The notes: generated from the letters alone by a model not told the origin. Shown: positions 45,045-54,869, counted from the stretch's first letter. The stretch is 64,000 bases of DNA from Bacteroidetes bacterium HGW-Bacteroidetes-1 (GCA_002842755.1 PHDU01000013.1:1-64000); one strand, 5' to 3'. A program made the numbers and translations.

Positions 45045-47177
45045 CTATTCCTCAATGCCCAACTCATTAAGCATAAAAGCATATTCAAGGGCTGCTTCTC
45101 TGAGTCGTTCAAAACGACCTGATGCACCGCCGTGGCCAAAATCCATATTGGTTTTCAATAGAAGTGCATTGTTATCCTTTTTCATATCGCGCAATTTGGC
45201 AACCCATTTTGCAGGCTCCCAGTACTGAACCTGACTGTCGTGCAAACCCGTTGTTACCAGCATAGCAGGATATTCTATGGCTTCCACCTGATCGTAGGGT
45301 GAATAAGAAAGCATAAACTCGTAGGATTCTTTTTCGTTTGGATTACCCCATTCATCGTATTCGCCTGTGGTAAGTGGAATTGTTTCATCGAGCATTGTTG
45401 TGACTACGTCCACAAAAGGAACCTGAGCTACAACGCCCCTCCATAGATCGGGCCGCATGTTGATTACTGCTCCAACCAGCAATCCCCCTGCGCTTCCTCC
45501 CATTGCAAATAGTTTTGATTTAGAAGTAAATTTTTGCTCAATCATGTATTCGCCACATGCGATAAAGTCATAAAAAGTATTTTTCTTTTTCAATAATTTA
45601 CCATCTTCATACCATTGCCTCCCCAATTCCTGACCGCCTCTGATATGAGCAATGGCAAAAACAAATCCACGGTCTAACAGACTCAGGCGGGAAGAAGAAA
45701 AATAGGCATCCATGGTAACACCATAAGAGCCATAACCATAAAGAAGTGTTGGATTGTCTCCATTTTTTACAAGACCTTTTTTATACACAAGCGAAATAGG
45801 CACTTTAACACCATCATGCGAAGTTGCATAGAGGCGCTCCGTTTTATAATCCTCAGGATTGTATCCTCCCAGCACCTCTTGCTGCTTCAGCAGTTTTTTT
45901 TCTCTTCCAAGCATGTCAAACTCAAAAACAGAATTTGGTGTTGTCAGGGAAGTGTAACCATAGCGCACCTTGTTGGTATTGAAATCAAGATTTGTACTCA
46001 AATAGGCTGTATAAGCAGGTTCACCAAAATCAATATAATAGTCGGTACTATTATCCCATTTCATGATACGAAGTTGCACCAAACCATCTTTTCTTTCCGA
46101 CACAGCAAGGAAGTTGGCAAAGACATCAAAATCTTCTAACAATACATCATCACGATGCGAAATTACTTCTGTCCAATGGGACATTTCTGTTTTATCAACC
46201 GGGGTTTTCATCAACCTGAAATTTTTTGCATCCAGATTTGTCCTCACATAAAAATGATCTGCATAATGATCGATACTATAGAGCAAATCGCTCTGACGGG
46301 ACTGAAATAGTAAGAAAGGTGATGAAGGATTATCTGCCTTTTGATAGCGAAATTCAGCTGACATAGTGCTTGTTGAACCGATCACAACATAGTCTCTTGA
46401 TTTTGTTTTGTAAACAAAGCTGTAAAATGTTGGATCATTTTCCTGATAAACCTCAATATCGCTTGCAATATCGCTTCCAAGTACATGCTTCAGAATTTTA
46501 TAAGGACGCAAAGTCTCATCCTTTATGCTGTAGTACAATGTTTTATCATCATTGGCCCAAGCCATATTACCTGAAGTATTCAAAATAGCATCAGCATAAA
46601 TTTCGCCAGTTGAAAGATTCTTAATGTAAATGGTGTATTGTCTTCTGCTTACGGTATCTACCGAAAAAGCCAGCAAATTGTTATTCGAGCTAACTTCCAG
46701 TCCTCCAATCTGAAAAAACGCATAATCTTCTGCCATTTCATTGCCATTGAGCATTATTTCTTCAACACCATCCATACTTTCTTTTTTTCGACAGTAAATG
46801 GGATACTCCTCTCCTTCTTCAAATCGGGTGTAATAAAAATAACCATTCAACAGATATGGAACAGAAATATCCGTCTGATTGATGCGACCAATCATTTCAT
46901 CGTAAAGTTTCTCCTGCAGCGCTTTGGTATGATTTAGTATTGAGTCAGCATAGGTATTCTCTGCTTTCAGATAAGCGATTACCGAAGAATCTTCCCTTTG
47001 ATTAAGCCAGTAATAATTGTCGGTTCTTGTTTGACCATGCATGGTCATTTCGTGCGGAATTTTTTTTGCTTTAGGAGGTTTCATTTCGTTTTTTTCTTGG
47101 GTAGTACAACTGCTTACCACCATTGTAACAACAATAAACAGCGCAGATAATGGGCCGGTAAATAAATGATTTTTCAT
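45045..47177 (-). CDS. S9A-family oligopeptidase (oligopeptidase B/prolyl oligopeptidase), lipoprotein
   Basis: This 710-residue serine peptidase has a lipoprotein signal (VVSSC lipobox), an N-terminal seven-blade propeller and a C-terminal alpha/beta-hydrolase domain. The nucleophile is in GGSAGGLL (near residue 559), the acid in GLHDSQV (near 646) and the histidine in DFGHGGASG (near 680). The SAGGLL context and the RGG in IRGGQELG are typical of the PtrB/oligopeptidase B branch, which usually prefers cleavage after Arg or Lys. It is a single gene in the envelope. Confidence 0.9.
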   Translation of the reverse strand: MKNHLFTGPLSALFIVVTMVVSSCTTQEKNEMKPPKAKKIPHEMTMHGQTRTDNYYWLNQREDSSVIAYLKAENTYADSILNHTKALQEKLYDEMIGRINQTDISVPYLLNGYFYYTRFEEGEEYPIYCRKKESMDGVEEIMLNGNEMAEDYAFFQIGGLEVSSNNNLLAFSVDTVSRRQYTIYIKNLSTGEIYADAILNTSGNMAWANDDKTLYYSIKDETLRPYKILKHVLGSDIASDIEVYQENDPTFYSFVYKTKSRDYVVIGSTSTMSAEFRYQKADNPSSPFLLFQSRQSDLLYSIDHYADHFYVRTNLDAKNFRLMKTPVDKTEMSHWTEVISHRDDVLLEDFDVFANFLAVSERKDGLVQLRIMKWDNSTDYYIDFGEPAYTAYLSTNLDFNTNKVRYGYTSLTTPNSVFEFDMLGREKKLLKQQEVLGGYNPEDYKTERLYATSHDGVKVPISLVYKKGLVKNGDNPTLLYGYGSYGVTMDAYFSSSRLSLLDRGFVFAIAHIRGGQELGRQWYEDGKLLKKKNTFYDFIACGEYMIEQKFTSKSKLFAMGGSAGGLLVGAVINMRPDLWRGVVAQVPFVDVVTTMLDETIPLTTGEYDEWGNPNEKESYEFMLSYSPYDQVEAIEYPAMLVTTGLHDSQVQYWEPAKWVAKLRDMKKDNNALLLKTNMDFGHGGASGRFERLREAALEYAFMLNELGIEE

Positions 47178-47318
47178 GTGCTTATAGCATTTTAAAATTT
47201 ATATTTCATGCATATTGATTTATTTTCAATTGCAATATCTTTAAATATCTATCTCAACTTTAACTTCTTAGTGCTTAAAAATTTATACCTGATTTATGGC
47301 TCATCTGAAAAAAATATG

Positions 47319-49655
47319 TCAAAAAGAAAATGTTATTCCCAAACTAGGCATCAAAGGCAATTGTCTGACAATATCATTGGTGATCTGATCCACATAAAAC
47401 ACATTTTTGCGGTTGTATATATTGGTCAAGCTAAGATTAATCTCCAGTTCGGAGTTTTCACCAAAAAAGAACCGGCGTTTTGCGTCCAGATCAAGTCGAT
47501 GGTATGAAGGCAGCTGACCTCCATTTAGATCGGAATAAATAATCCCAAGCTGCCCATTTGCTGTTGTGTAATCGGAATTAATCCCGGATGAAAATGGAAG
47601 GTATTCATAATAACCCTGCACCTGCGTGAATGGAAATCCTGTTCCGAAGTTCCAGCGTGAACTAAACTCCCATTGTTTGAGATCGCCCGCTGTATAGGAC
47701 AAAATAATGTTTGCATTATGCCTTCTGTCGTAGTGGGGCCGATATGAATATAGTTCTCCTGATTCTTCCTCAAAGGTCTTTGTTACATAGCCAAGCGAAT
47801 ATACAAACCATAAATATATCTTTTTTGTTTCGTATTTCAATGCCAAGTCAGCTCCATAAGCAGCGCCTTTTTCGATGATGAAATCCTTTTTCAAAACATC
47901 CGGAATCTCAAAATCGGCTGTATTTTCATCATAAAGCTTATTACGATTCAGGTTTGTCAACTGATTAAAGTCTTTGAGATAACCTTCAACGTTCAGGTTC
48001 ACACTTCTGCTAAGATCCATTTCTACGCCAAAAATATAGTGATTGGCTTTCTGAAGCTTGCTCGTAACTTCCTTGCCGTCAAACTTTTTGGGCAAGTTGT
48101 CAGGTCCCGACAAGAAACCATAGAAAAGATTTACTACATCACGGTCGCTGTTGGCAGCAATAAGATTCTGCGAATAAACGCCGGTTGCAAACTTTAGACG
48201 CACGTGATCACTAAGTAGATATTTCATCGCAAGACGTGGTTCGGGCGATATTTCAGATAAAGAGGCATACCATTGCAAACGCAAACTTGGTTCAAACAGG
48301 AGCTTTCCAAAGCTCCCCTTATAACGCACATAACCTGCCAATTCTGTGGTGTTTTCAATCTGATCAATTATACGACCAACGCCATTGGTGAAATTAAATT
48401 CTGTTTTGAAACCATTAATCTCAACACCATATTTAATTAGATCTTTTCCAAGAAAATAAGTAAAATGGAATCCCATATTAAATCCATTTACCGAACTTGA
48501 TCTGTCAGGCGCTGATTGTTCTGCCAGTGTTGCAGTGTAAGAAGAATAAGCCAGATTACCTTCAATGAGAACAGGTGATTTTCCGGGAATAATTAAAAAA
48601 TCTGAACCACCCCCGAAAGAGTTCCAGCTGAAATCGGACAATGCTTTATAGTTGTTTACTTTGTCATCAAAATTAAAACCAAAGAAATTGATTTTGCTGC
48701 CATTTGAAGCATTGATGGAAGCTTTTCCATATATATCGAGGAAATTAAATGGCAACCCATTTTCGTCGATGTAAGCGTAAATAGATTTACTACTTTGTTC
48801 TAAATAGGAGTTTTTAACTGAAAGCACAAAGGATGCGCTTGAAGATTGATCCGTCTTGGCTTTTACAATGGGCCCTTCAACCATGATTTTTGAACCGAAT
48901 GTACTTGCACCAACTTTTCCGGCAATGCGGTTTTTGTTACCATCCCGTGTTGTGATATCCATTACAGAAGAAATACGACCACCATAATCAGCACTGAAAC
49001 CACCTGTAAAAACCTCAGCATTCCTTATAATATCTGTATCAAAAACAGAGAATAATCCAATGGAGTGAAAAGGATTATAAACAATCATTCCATCGAGCAG
49101 CACTTTATTCTGAATGGGTGAACCACCACGAATGTACAGCTGGCCTCCCTGATCGCCCGTAAAAATCACACCGGGCAATACCTGAAGGTACTGCGCAAGG
49201 TCAGCCTGTCCACCGATAGATGGTATTTTTTTCAGCGTTTTTGGGGTGAGATTGATAACGGAAGTTTTTGTTTCTGTAGTTGACTCCATCCGCTCTGCTG
49301 TTACATTTACCGTACTCAGGCTTACAGATGACTCAGTTAACTTGAACCTTTTATTGAGTACATCACCTTTCGTGACTGTAATAATTTCACGGATCGTGTC
49401 ATAACCAAGATAGGTAACCAGTAAAGTGTACCGACCTTCAGGCAAACGCGTAATACTGAAATAACCATTAATATCTGTAGAACTTCCAAAATTAGTGCCT
49501 TCCAAATATACATTACAAAAAATGACAGGTTCTCCATTACTGGCTTCATAAACAAATCCACGCAGATTTGCTTCCTGACTCATCAATACAATGGGAGAAA
49601 ATACAAAAATAAAAGTCACTAAAACAAAGGATTTGAAAAGGGTATAATATTTCAT
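47319..49655 (-). CDS. TonB-dependent outer-membrane receptor with carboxypeptidase-like N-terminal domain
   Basis: This 778-residue protein has a signal peptide (ending VLMSQ) followed by a CarboxypepD_reg-like domain (about residues 27-110: LRGFVYEASNGEPV, GRYTLLVTYLGYDT). The TonB plug is next, with the motif GDQGGQLYIRGGSPIQNKVLLDGM, followed by a beta-barrel rich in aromatic residues that ends in a C-terminal Phe. There is no SusD-type partner next to it, so this is not a classical SusCD pair, and the ligand (siderophore, vitamin, peptide or metal) is unknown. Confidence 0.93.
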   Translation of the reverse strand: MKYYTLFKSFVLVTFIFVFSPIVLMSQEANLRGFVYEASNGEPVIFCNVYLEGTNFGSSTDINGYFSITRLPEGRYTLLVTYLGYDTIREIITVTKGDVLNKRFKLTESSVSLSTVNVTAERMESTTETKTSVINLTPKTLKKIPSIGGQADLAQYLQVLPGVIFTGDQGGQLYIRGGSPIQNKVLLDGMIVYNPFHSIGLFSVFDTDIIRNAEVFTGGFSADYGGRISSVMDITTRDGNKNRIAGKVGASTFGSKIMVEGPIVKAKTDQSSSASFVLSVKNSYLEQSSKSIYAYIDENGLPFNFLDIYGKASINASNGSKINFFGFNFDDKVNNYKALSDFSWNSFGGGSDFLIIPGKSPVLIEGNLAYSSYTATLAEQSAPDRSSSVNGFNMGFHFTYFLGKDLIKYGVEINGFKTEFNFTNGVGRIIDQIENTTELAGYVRYKGSFGKLLFEPSLRLQWYASLSEISPEPRLAMKYLLSDHVRLKFATGVYSQNLIAANSDRDVVNLFYGFLSGPDNLPKKFDGKEVTSKLQKANHYIFGVEMDLSRSVNLNVEGYLKDFNQLTNLNRNKLYDENTADFEIPDVLKKDFIIEKGAAYGADLALKYETKKIYLWFVYSLGYVTKTFEEESGELYSYRPHYDRRHNANIILSYTAGDLKQWEFSSRWNFGTGFPFTQVQGYYEYLPFSSGINSDYTTANGQLGIIYSDLNGGQLPSYHRLDLDAKRRFFFGENSELEINLSLTNIYNRKNVFYVDQITNDIVRQLPLMPSLGITFSF

Positions 49656-50142
49656 TGATACTGAAGTTGAAGTATTGCGTATTTAACAATTTCGTCTGGG
49701 AAAAGATTCCAGATTGAAAATAAGTTTGCAAAGTAAATAAAAACTACCTTACCCTTTTGGGATAAAAAGTTTAATATTCCAAAAATAAAGTAAAAGGCAG
49801 GCCTTTCAGTTCCTCAATAAAATATTTAATTCACAAATTTTTTATCATTGTTGTCCGGTAAAGGAGGCAGAAAACATTGAGGTTGAGGTTGAGGTTGAGG
49901 CTGAGGGATTGCTTTTTATTAAACCGATATTTAGTCCATAACGGGGCTATCTATTAGTAACAAGATGTTCATAGAGAGTAAATTAAGTAGTGATTCTATC
50001 CTTATGTGTTCGAAATCTTATTTTAAGCTGACTATAGATTTCTATTTGGAAAACAACTCTAAATTTTGTTAGGAGCTATTAGGTATTATCTCATAGGATG
50101 GATAACGAAAAGACACACCAGAATCATCCAAACGACCAATCA
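49656..50142. other. intergenic region with tandem hexamer repeat
   Basis: A 487-base AT-rich spacer between the receptor gene and the dnaJ-like gene. It contains the second (TTGAGG)n array and no supported gene or terminator. Confidence 0.5.
49877..49906 (+). repeat. tandem hexamer (TTGAGG)4 plus CTGAGG
   Basis: Four perfect TTGAGG units and one variant CTGAGG unit. The same unit and length as the array at 28473-28502, in an unrelated intergenic region. Confidence 0.9.
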
Positions 50143-51054
50143 TCAGTCAATATGATGTTTTTCATTGATTTCCTTTGCTTTGCGAATCAATTCTATCTCC
50201 TCCTCATGCAATGATTCAGGCAACACAATCTGAAGCTTCACCAAAAGATTTCCTGTTTCGTTTTTGCCATACACAGGCATTCCCATGCCTTTCAATCGCA
50301 GCACACTTCCACTTTGTGAACCTCCTTTCATGGGAATACTAATTTTTCCTTTCATGGTTTGAAGCGTCAGCTTTCCTCCCAGTAGAGCAGTATAAAAGTC
50401 GATATTAGCATTCATTGAGATGTCATTTCCGCTTCTCTTGTAAAGTGAGTCGGGCAAAACTTCAATTTTAATCAGCAGATCTCCTGATTCGCCTCCATTT
50501 CTGCCTTGTTGACCTTTTCCTTTGAGTCTCAAAACCTGTCCATCACGAACACCGGGTTTGATAGGGACTTTTATGGAACTGTCGTGAATCTGCAACATAC
50601 GTATTGTACCATGGAATGCTTCATGAAGGGTTAGCTGCGTATTTGCATGGATATCCTGACCTTTGCGTACAATATTTCTTGTTTGCTGACGAAAACCACT
50701 TCCGCCAAAAAACGCTTCAAAGAAATCAGAAAAACCATCACCTTCGCCATAAGCATCGCTGAAATCAGCCTGCTGTCTTCTACGTCCAGATTGTCCAAAG
50801 TCAAAACCGGAAAAACCACCTTGTTCGTATTGCTTCCAGTTAGAGCCCAGTTCATCGTACTTTTTGCGCTTTTCCTTATCACCAAGCACCTGATAAGCTT
50901 CTGTAATGGTCTTAAATTTTTCCTCCGACTGTTTATTGCCGGGGTTTTTATCCGGATGATGCTGCACTGCCAGTTTGCGGTATTTTTTCTTAATGTCTTC
51001 CGCACTGGCAGACTTTTCAACACCTAAAACTTTATAGTAATCCTTGTATTCCAT
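50143..51054 (-). CDS. CbpA-type DnaJ-domain protein
   Basis: This 303-residue co-chaperone has an N-terminal J domain ([20 protein letters not shown], then [10 protein letters not shown] with the HPD triad that stimulates Hsp70), a Gly/Phe/Gln-rich linker ([13 protein letters not shown]), and two C-terminal peptide-binding beta domains ([38 protein letters not shown]). There is no zinc-finger domain, so it is the CbpA/DjlA-like class II type rather than DnaJ. The ATG at 51054 is the expected start; a longer frame adds ten non-conserved residues. Confidence 0.92.
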   Translation of the reverse strand: MEYKDYYKVLGVEKSASAEDIKKKYRKLAVQHHPDKNPGNKQSEEKFKTITEAYQVLGDKEKRKKYDELGSNWKQYEQGGFSGFDFGQSGRRRQQADFSDAYGEGDGFSDFFEAFFGGSGFRQQTRNIVRKGQDIHANTQLTLHEAFHGTIRMLQIHDSSIKVPIKPGVRDGQVLRLKGKGQQGRNGGESGDLLIKIEVLPDSLYKRSGNDISMNANIDFYTALLGGKLTLQTMKGKISIPMKGGSQSGSVLRLKGMGMPVYGKNETGNLLVKLQIVLPESLHEEEIELIRKAKEINEKHHID

Positions 51055-51267
51055 GAAATTTGAAAAGCTCAAAAAATATGCCACACGGCTGTCTTTGCCA
51101 AATCGTCATGGATTAGAAACTGATAAATGATCGTTTAGGAAAAATCATTTCAAATATCATCGCAAAACACATTAAACCATCAGATAAATCTGATCATAAT
51201 TATTGAGAATTGCAGTAGCAAATATTTGCAAATCCTTTTGCTTTTTACTTTCAAAAGTGAAAAAATG

Positions 51268-51275
51268 TAGTTTTG
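51268..51275 (+). promoter_or_regulatory. -7 promoter element for the exported hypothetical protein gene
   Basis: TAGTTTTG matches TAnnTTTG, 38 bases before the ATG at 51314. It rules out the earlier in-frame start at 51203. Confidence 0.5.
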
Positions 51276-51313
51276 CATCAATATTCTCACCAACAATTTT
51301 TATTGTTCACAAG

Positions 51314-52045
51314 ATGTCTGCTGGAATGAAAAAAAGTCTCTTTCTATTTATTTTACTACTACCCTTTTCATCTTTTGCTGATGAGTTGTTGATGCCATTT
51401 GAGCGATTCAAAGAAGCTATTGATGAGCTATCAAAAAACAGGTTTTTTAATGTTGTCAAAATCGAAAACAACACAACGAATTACATAGGTATGATGATTG
51501 ATTCTTCAGGCCTCATTGTATTGCTTAAAGTTGAAAGCCCTGATAAATTTGGAACATTTGAAAAATATGGCCAACATTACCTTTTCAATGAAAATGAAGC
51601 TATTTATTTTGAGCATGAGTTATTAAGCTCACTTCAGATCAATATTCCTGTTTCAGGTTATGTTTTTACCCTGAGCCAAAACAGCAAAGGCAAAAAGCTA
51701 TTGTTAGAGGAGTTAGCAACGACTTCTGGCCTTACAAATCTAGACAGGGAAACACCCATATGGCCTGATGAAATCAAGGAAAGTTTCAGGCTTGAAGGCG
51801 AAATTCTTCATATCGAAAAAAAATCCTCACATCTTGAAGGTTTTCGTTTTGAAGTAAAGATAATTGCGCTTATGTCAGATACTTTGCTTCATTCATTGAA
51901 AAAAGTAAGTGCATTTTCTGAAAAAACGGATGATTTTATTTCCGTGCCCGATATGATTCTGATATTTAAAGGTGGAAGTTTTAAATACCTGGAAACATGC
52001 TGTGACCCCAACAGTCAGGTATATTTTACTTATTTTATCCGATGA
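51314..52045 (+). CDS. exported protein of unknown function
   Basis: This 243-residue protein is not recognised. A signal peptide (KKSLFLFILLLPFSSFADE) predicts export. The mature part is mixed alpha/beta, with pairs such as NYIGMMIDSSGLIVLLKVE and GYVFTLSQNSKGKKLLLEE. It ends in a short cysteine-containing strand (YLETCCDPNSQVYFTYFIR). There are no catalytic motifs or membrane helices after the signal. A second ATG at 51326 is equally good. It appears to be transcribed alone from the promoter at 51268. Confidence 0.6.
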   Translation: MSAGMKKSLFLFILLLPFSSFADELLMPFERFKEAIDELSKNRFFNVVKIENNTTNYIGMMIDSSGLIVLLKVESPDKFGTFEKYGQHYLFNENEAIYFEHELLSSLQINIPVSGYVFTLSQNSKGKKLLLEELATTSGLTNLDRETPIWPDEIKESFRLEGEILHIEKKSSHLEGFRFEVKIIALMSDTLLHSLKKVSAFSEKTDDFISVPDMILIFKGGSFKYLETCCDPNSQVYFTYFIR

Positions 52046-52180
52046 AAATCAATGAATGTTTTTCTGGTAACAGAATCCTTCAAGCCAATATCAAAGAAGT
52101 CTTGGAAAAAAATATATCACTATCATTGATTAAACACCGACCAGTCGTTATCTTACTTTAACTTACAAGAAAAATAAATT

Positions 52181-52207
52181 AAAAAAAAAGCCACCCGGGA
52201 GGGTGGC
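52181..52207 (-). terminator. rho-independent terminator, minus strand, without an annotated gene
   Basis: GCCACCC and GGGTGGC form a perfect 7-bp GC-rich stem with a GGGA loop on the plus strand. On the minus strand the stem is followed by nine T. Both neighbouring genes are on the plus strand, so the transcript it ends is unannotated. Confidence 0.75.
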
Positions 52208-52256
52208 CCAATTATGAAAAACAAACAAAACAAGTCTCTTTGAAAATCACGTTTCA
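52182..52256 (-). ncRNA. possible small minus-strand RNA
   Basis: A minus-strand transcript of about 75-90 bases would end at the terminator. Upstream, minus-strand TGGCAC-N5-TTGG (52280-52266) resembles a sigma-54 site but has GG where GC is needed. GATTTTTG nearby is one base from TAnnTTTG. No family is recognised and the 5' end is a guess. Confidence 0.3.
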
Positions 52257-52571
52257 ATTAATCTACCAACCTTTGTGCCAAAAATCGATTGATTTGATTG
52301 TCAATTAATTAAGTTTATCTATCATTGTGCATAAATTCCAATTCTTGGAATTTTATTCCTGTATCGGGATTATAATCTCAGTAAACAGAAAATTCACACT
52401 GTTTGATTTGTGCTATATATTCATCTACAGTACTTTATACTATAGTAAATCTGGTACAAAAAATAAAAAAAAATTCCCAAAACTGGAAATTTACATAGTA
52501 AAATTGAATCTACTATACAAGTTGCCTCTTACATACCATCAATCGTCCAAGCGTTTAAAGAATTATTTGTT

Positions 52572-52579
52572 TATTTTTG
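52572..52579 (+). promoter_or_regulatory. -7 promoter element for the M28 peptidase gene
   Basis: TATTTTTG matches TAnnTTTG, 19 bases before the ATG at 52598, giving a short leader. Confidence 0.5.
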
Positions 52580-52597
52580 CCAAAATTTTTTATAATC

Positions 52598-54370
52598 ATG
52601 CGCATCAAAACCATCTTTTTTCTTCTGCTGATTTCAGGGTTGTCTCTGCAAGCCCAGCAACTTCAGTTTTCCAAAGCAACACTTCAAAAGAATCTCTATT
52701 TTTTGGCTTCAGATAGCTTAAAAGGACGTTTCCCCGGCACTGCCGAAGATAAAATAGCCGTATCATTTATACGCAACTATTTTGAATCGAATCATTTAAT
52801 TCTTCCGGAAGAAAACGGTTTACAACCTTTCACCGTGACTACTTCTGTTGAAGCATCCAGTGAAAATAGTTTGGCTATCAACACCACAAATGGGGTTTAC
52901 GGAACTGATTTCAGTCTTTACACCTTTAGCAGCAACACAACCCTTTCTGCAGATGTTGTTTTTACTGGTTTCGGAATGAGTATAGAAACAGATGACTTTC
53001 AATGGAACGATTATGAGAATCTTGACGTAAAGGACAAATGGGTACTGGTGCTCAAGGGTGACCCCGAACCCGAAAACAATGACAGTCGGTTCATCCCTTT
53101 TGCAGATACACGAACTAAAACTCTTTTTGCCCGTGACAAAGGAGCTAAAGGAATTCTATTCATAGGTGGAAGCAAAAACAATCCATCAGATGAGCTTGCC
53201 CCTTTACTTTTTGAACGGGCAGTAGTAAGTGCCGGTATCCCTGCTATTGACATAAAGAAAGTGTGGGCCGAATCACATTTATTGGGCAATGAAATGACAA
53301 TTGACAGTCTTGAAAAATTGATAATTGCTGGCGGGAAGCCCTATCAATTCAGTTTAAATTCTAAGGTAACTGCTACCACTTCTCTGGTTCGCAATGATGT
53401 TACCACCTACAATATCATCGGAATCCTTGTAGGCAGTGACCCTGTACTGAAAGACGAATATGTAGTGATTGGTGCCCATTATGATCATCTTGGAATGGGT
53501 GGGCAGGGTTCAGGTTCACGCATGCCTGATACCATTGCTGCACATATAGGTGCGGATGACAATGCGTCTGGCACAACAGGTGTAATGGAGTTAGCAGCAA
53601 TGCTCTCTAAAAACCAAGTTCAGCTTAAAAGAAGTGTATTGTTTGTGCTTTTTGGAGCAGAAGAGATGGGACTGCTTGGTTCACGGCATTTTGTAAAAAA
53701 CCTGCCCTTATCCAAAGAAAAAGTTGTAGCCATGCTCAACCTTGATATGATTGGCCGCCTTAACGAAAAAAGCGCAGTCGCTATTGGCGGCACAGGCACA
53801 GCCAAAGAAATTGATTCACTGCTCACAAATGTTGCAAAAAAGGGTAATCTGCAACTTTCATTTTCTCCGGAAGGATTTGGCGCTTCAGACCATGCCTCTT
53901 TTTATGCTGAAAATATCCCGGTAATGTTTTTCTCAACCGGCGCACATTCCGATTATCATACTCCGCTTGATTCACCTGACAAAATAAATTATGACGGAAT
54001 GATTCAAGTTTTGGAACTGGTTGGCGATGTTGCTATTGCAATTGCTAATTCGGATGAGCAACTCAACTTTACGGAAGCCGGACCTAAAGAACGTGCTACA
54101 GGAAGACGCGGCTTTAAAGTAACCCTTGGAATCATGCCTGATTTCACAAGCAACAGTACCGATGGTTTAGGTGTTGGAGGTGTAACAAAAGGCGGGCCTG
54201 CCGATCGTGGAGGAATGCTTAAGGGGGATAAAATTACGGGAATAAATGGTATGCCGGTTGGAACAATTTACGATTATATGAACCGACTGAAACAACTTAA
54301 ACCAGGGCAACGCGTCAATGTCGATGTGGAACGGAACAACGAAAAGATGATTCTTATTGTGGATTTATAA
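52598..54370 (+). CDS. M28-family zinc aminopeptidase with PA and PDZ domains, exported
   Basis: This 590-residue exopeptidase has a signal peptide (IFFLLLISGLSLQAQQ), a protease-associated domain inserted before the catalytic core (DVVFTGFGMSIETDDFQWND to KGILFIGGS), the M28 core and a C-terminal PDZ domain. Two-zinc ligands are visible in order: GAHYDHLG, GADDNASG, GAEEMG, LNLDMIGR and YHTP. The PDZ segment contains GGVTKGGPADRGGMLKGDKI. It would remove N-terminal residues from peptides in the periplasm or outside. The GtrA gene follows 11 bases later and may be cotranscribed. Confidence 0.92.
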   Translation: MRIKTIFFLLLISGLSLQAQQLQFSKATLQKNLYFLASDSLKGRFPGTAEDKIAVSFIRNYFESNHLILPEENGLQPFTVTTSVEASSENSLAINTTNGVYGTDFSLYTFSSNTTLSADVVFTGFGMSIETDDFQWNDYENLDVKDKWVLVLKGDPEPENNDSRFIPFADTRTKTLFARDKGAKGILFIGGSKNNPSDELAPLLFERAVVSAGIPAIDIKKVWAESHLLGNEMTIDSLEKLIIAGGKPYQFSLNSKVTATTSLVRNDVTTYNIIGILVGSDPVLKDEYVVIGAHYDHLGMGGQGSGSRMPDTIAAHIGADDNASGTTGVMELAAMLSKNQVQLKRSVLFVLFGAEEMGLLGSRHFVKNLPLSKEKVVAMLNLDMIGRLNEKSAVAIGGTGTAKEIDSLLTNVAKKGNLQLSFSPEGFGASDHASFYAENIPVMFFSTGAHSDYHTPLDSPDKINYDGMIQVLELVGDVAIAIANSDEQLNFTEAGPKERATGRRGFKVTLGIMPDFTSNSTDGLGVGGVTKGGPADRGGMLKGDKITGINGMPVGTIYDYMNRLKQLKPGQRVNVDVERNNEKMILIVDL

Positions 54371-54381
54371 CGTATCAAAAT

Positions 54382-54792
54382 TTGCACACGCTTTACATTG
54401 ATTTTCTCATTAGGAACCTGCTTTTCAAATTTGTAAAATTTGGTGCTGTAGGCTTCTCAGGTGTTTTTATTGATTTCGGTCTGACTTTCGTCTTTAAGGA
54501 ATTTTTTCGTGTCCAAAAATACATCAGTAACGCCATCGGCTTTATGACGGCTGCCACATCCAATTACTTCCTCAACCGTATATGGACCTTTCAAAGCACC
54601 AACCCCAACGTTGTTTTTGAATATACTGAGTTTATCATTATTTCTTTTATCGGACTGATTATCAACACAGCGATTTTATGGTTTTTGGTCAGCAAACTCA
54701 AAATGAACTTCTACATCAGCAAGATTTTTGCAATAGGTGTAGTTACTTTATGGAATTTTGCGGCAAACCTTATGATTACATTTAATGTGTGA
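54382..54792 (+). CDS. GtrA-family membrane protein
   Basis: This 136-residue protein has four hydrophobic helices and the GtrA/DPMS-type start LLFKFVKFGAVGFSGVFIDFG, followed by SNAIGFMTAATSNYFLNRIWTF. GtrA-family proteins are thought to flip or present polyprenyl-linked sugars for cell-surface glycosylation. No ATG fits the domain, and TTG at 54382 is the best start (the first ATG lies inside the second helix). It follows the M28 gene closely and may depend on its translation. No glycosyltransferase partner is adjacent. Confidence 0.8.
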   Translation: MHTLYIDFLIRNLLFKFVKFGAVGFSGVFIDFGLTFVFKEFFRVQKYISNAIGFMTAATSNYFLNRIWTFQSTNPNVVFEYTEFIIISFIGLIINTAILWFLVSKLKMNFYISKIFAIGVVTLWNFAANLMITFNV

Positions 54793-54843
54793 CCCTGCGA
54801 CATTCAAAACCGAAATACCCAAGCTATTTCTCACAAACATTTG

Positions 54844-54851
54844 TATTTTTG
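54844..54851 (+). promoter_or_regulatory. -7 promoter element for the cohesin-like T9SS protein gene
   Basis: TATTTTTG matches TAnnTTTG and lies 19 bases before the ATG at 54870, supporting that start. Confidence 0.5.
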
Positions 54852-54869
54852 TTTTATCTTAATCAGAAC

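Larger units (their letters stand above)
52046..52571. other. intergenic region with a minus-strand hairpin and inverted repeat
   Basis: About 525 bases without a supported ORF. It contains a GC-rich hairpin with a minus-strand T-run at 52181-52207 and an 8-bp inverted repeat (AAATTCCA...TGGAATTT) at 52333-52353. The hairpin is a candidate terminator of a small minus-strand RNA. Confidence 0.5.

Noticed and set aside
47208-47507. Plus-strand ORF of 99 codons overlapping the receptor gene
   Set aside because: It is antisense to the well-supported C-terminal barrel of the TonB-dependent receptor, without a promoter motif or recognisable domain.
47319-49655. SusC-type glycan importer
   Set aside because: No SusD-like lipoprotein is adjacent and at 778 residues it is shorter than typical SusC proteins, so a general TonB-dependent receptor is the safer call.
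52266-52280. Confident sigma-54 promoter
   Set aside because: The TGGCAC half is good and the spacing is right, but the -12 element reads TTGG instead of TTGC, which changes a nearly invariant base. It is kept only as a hint for the possible small RNA.
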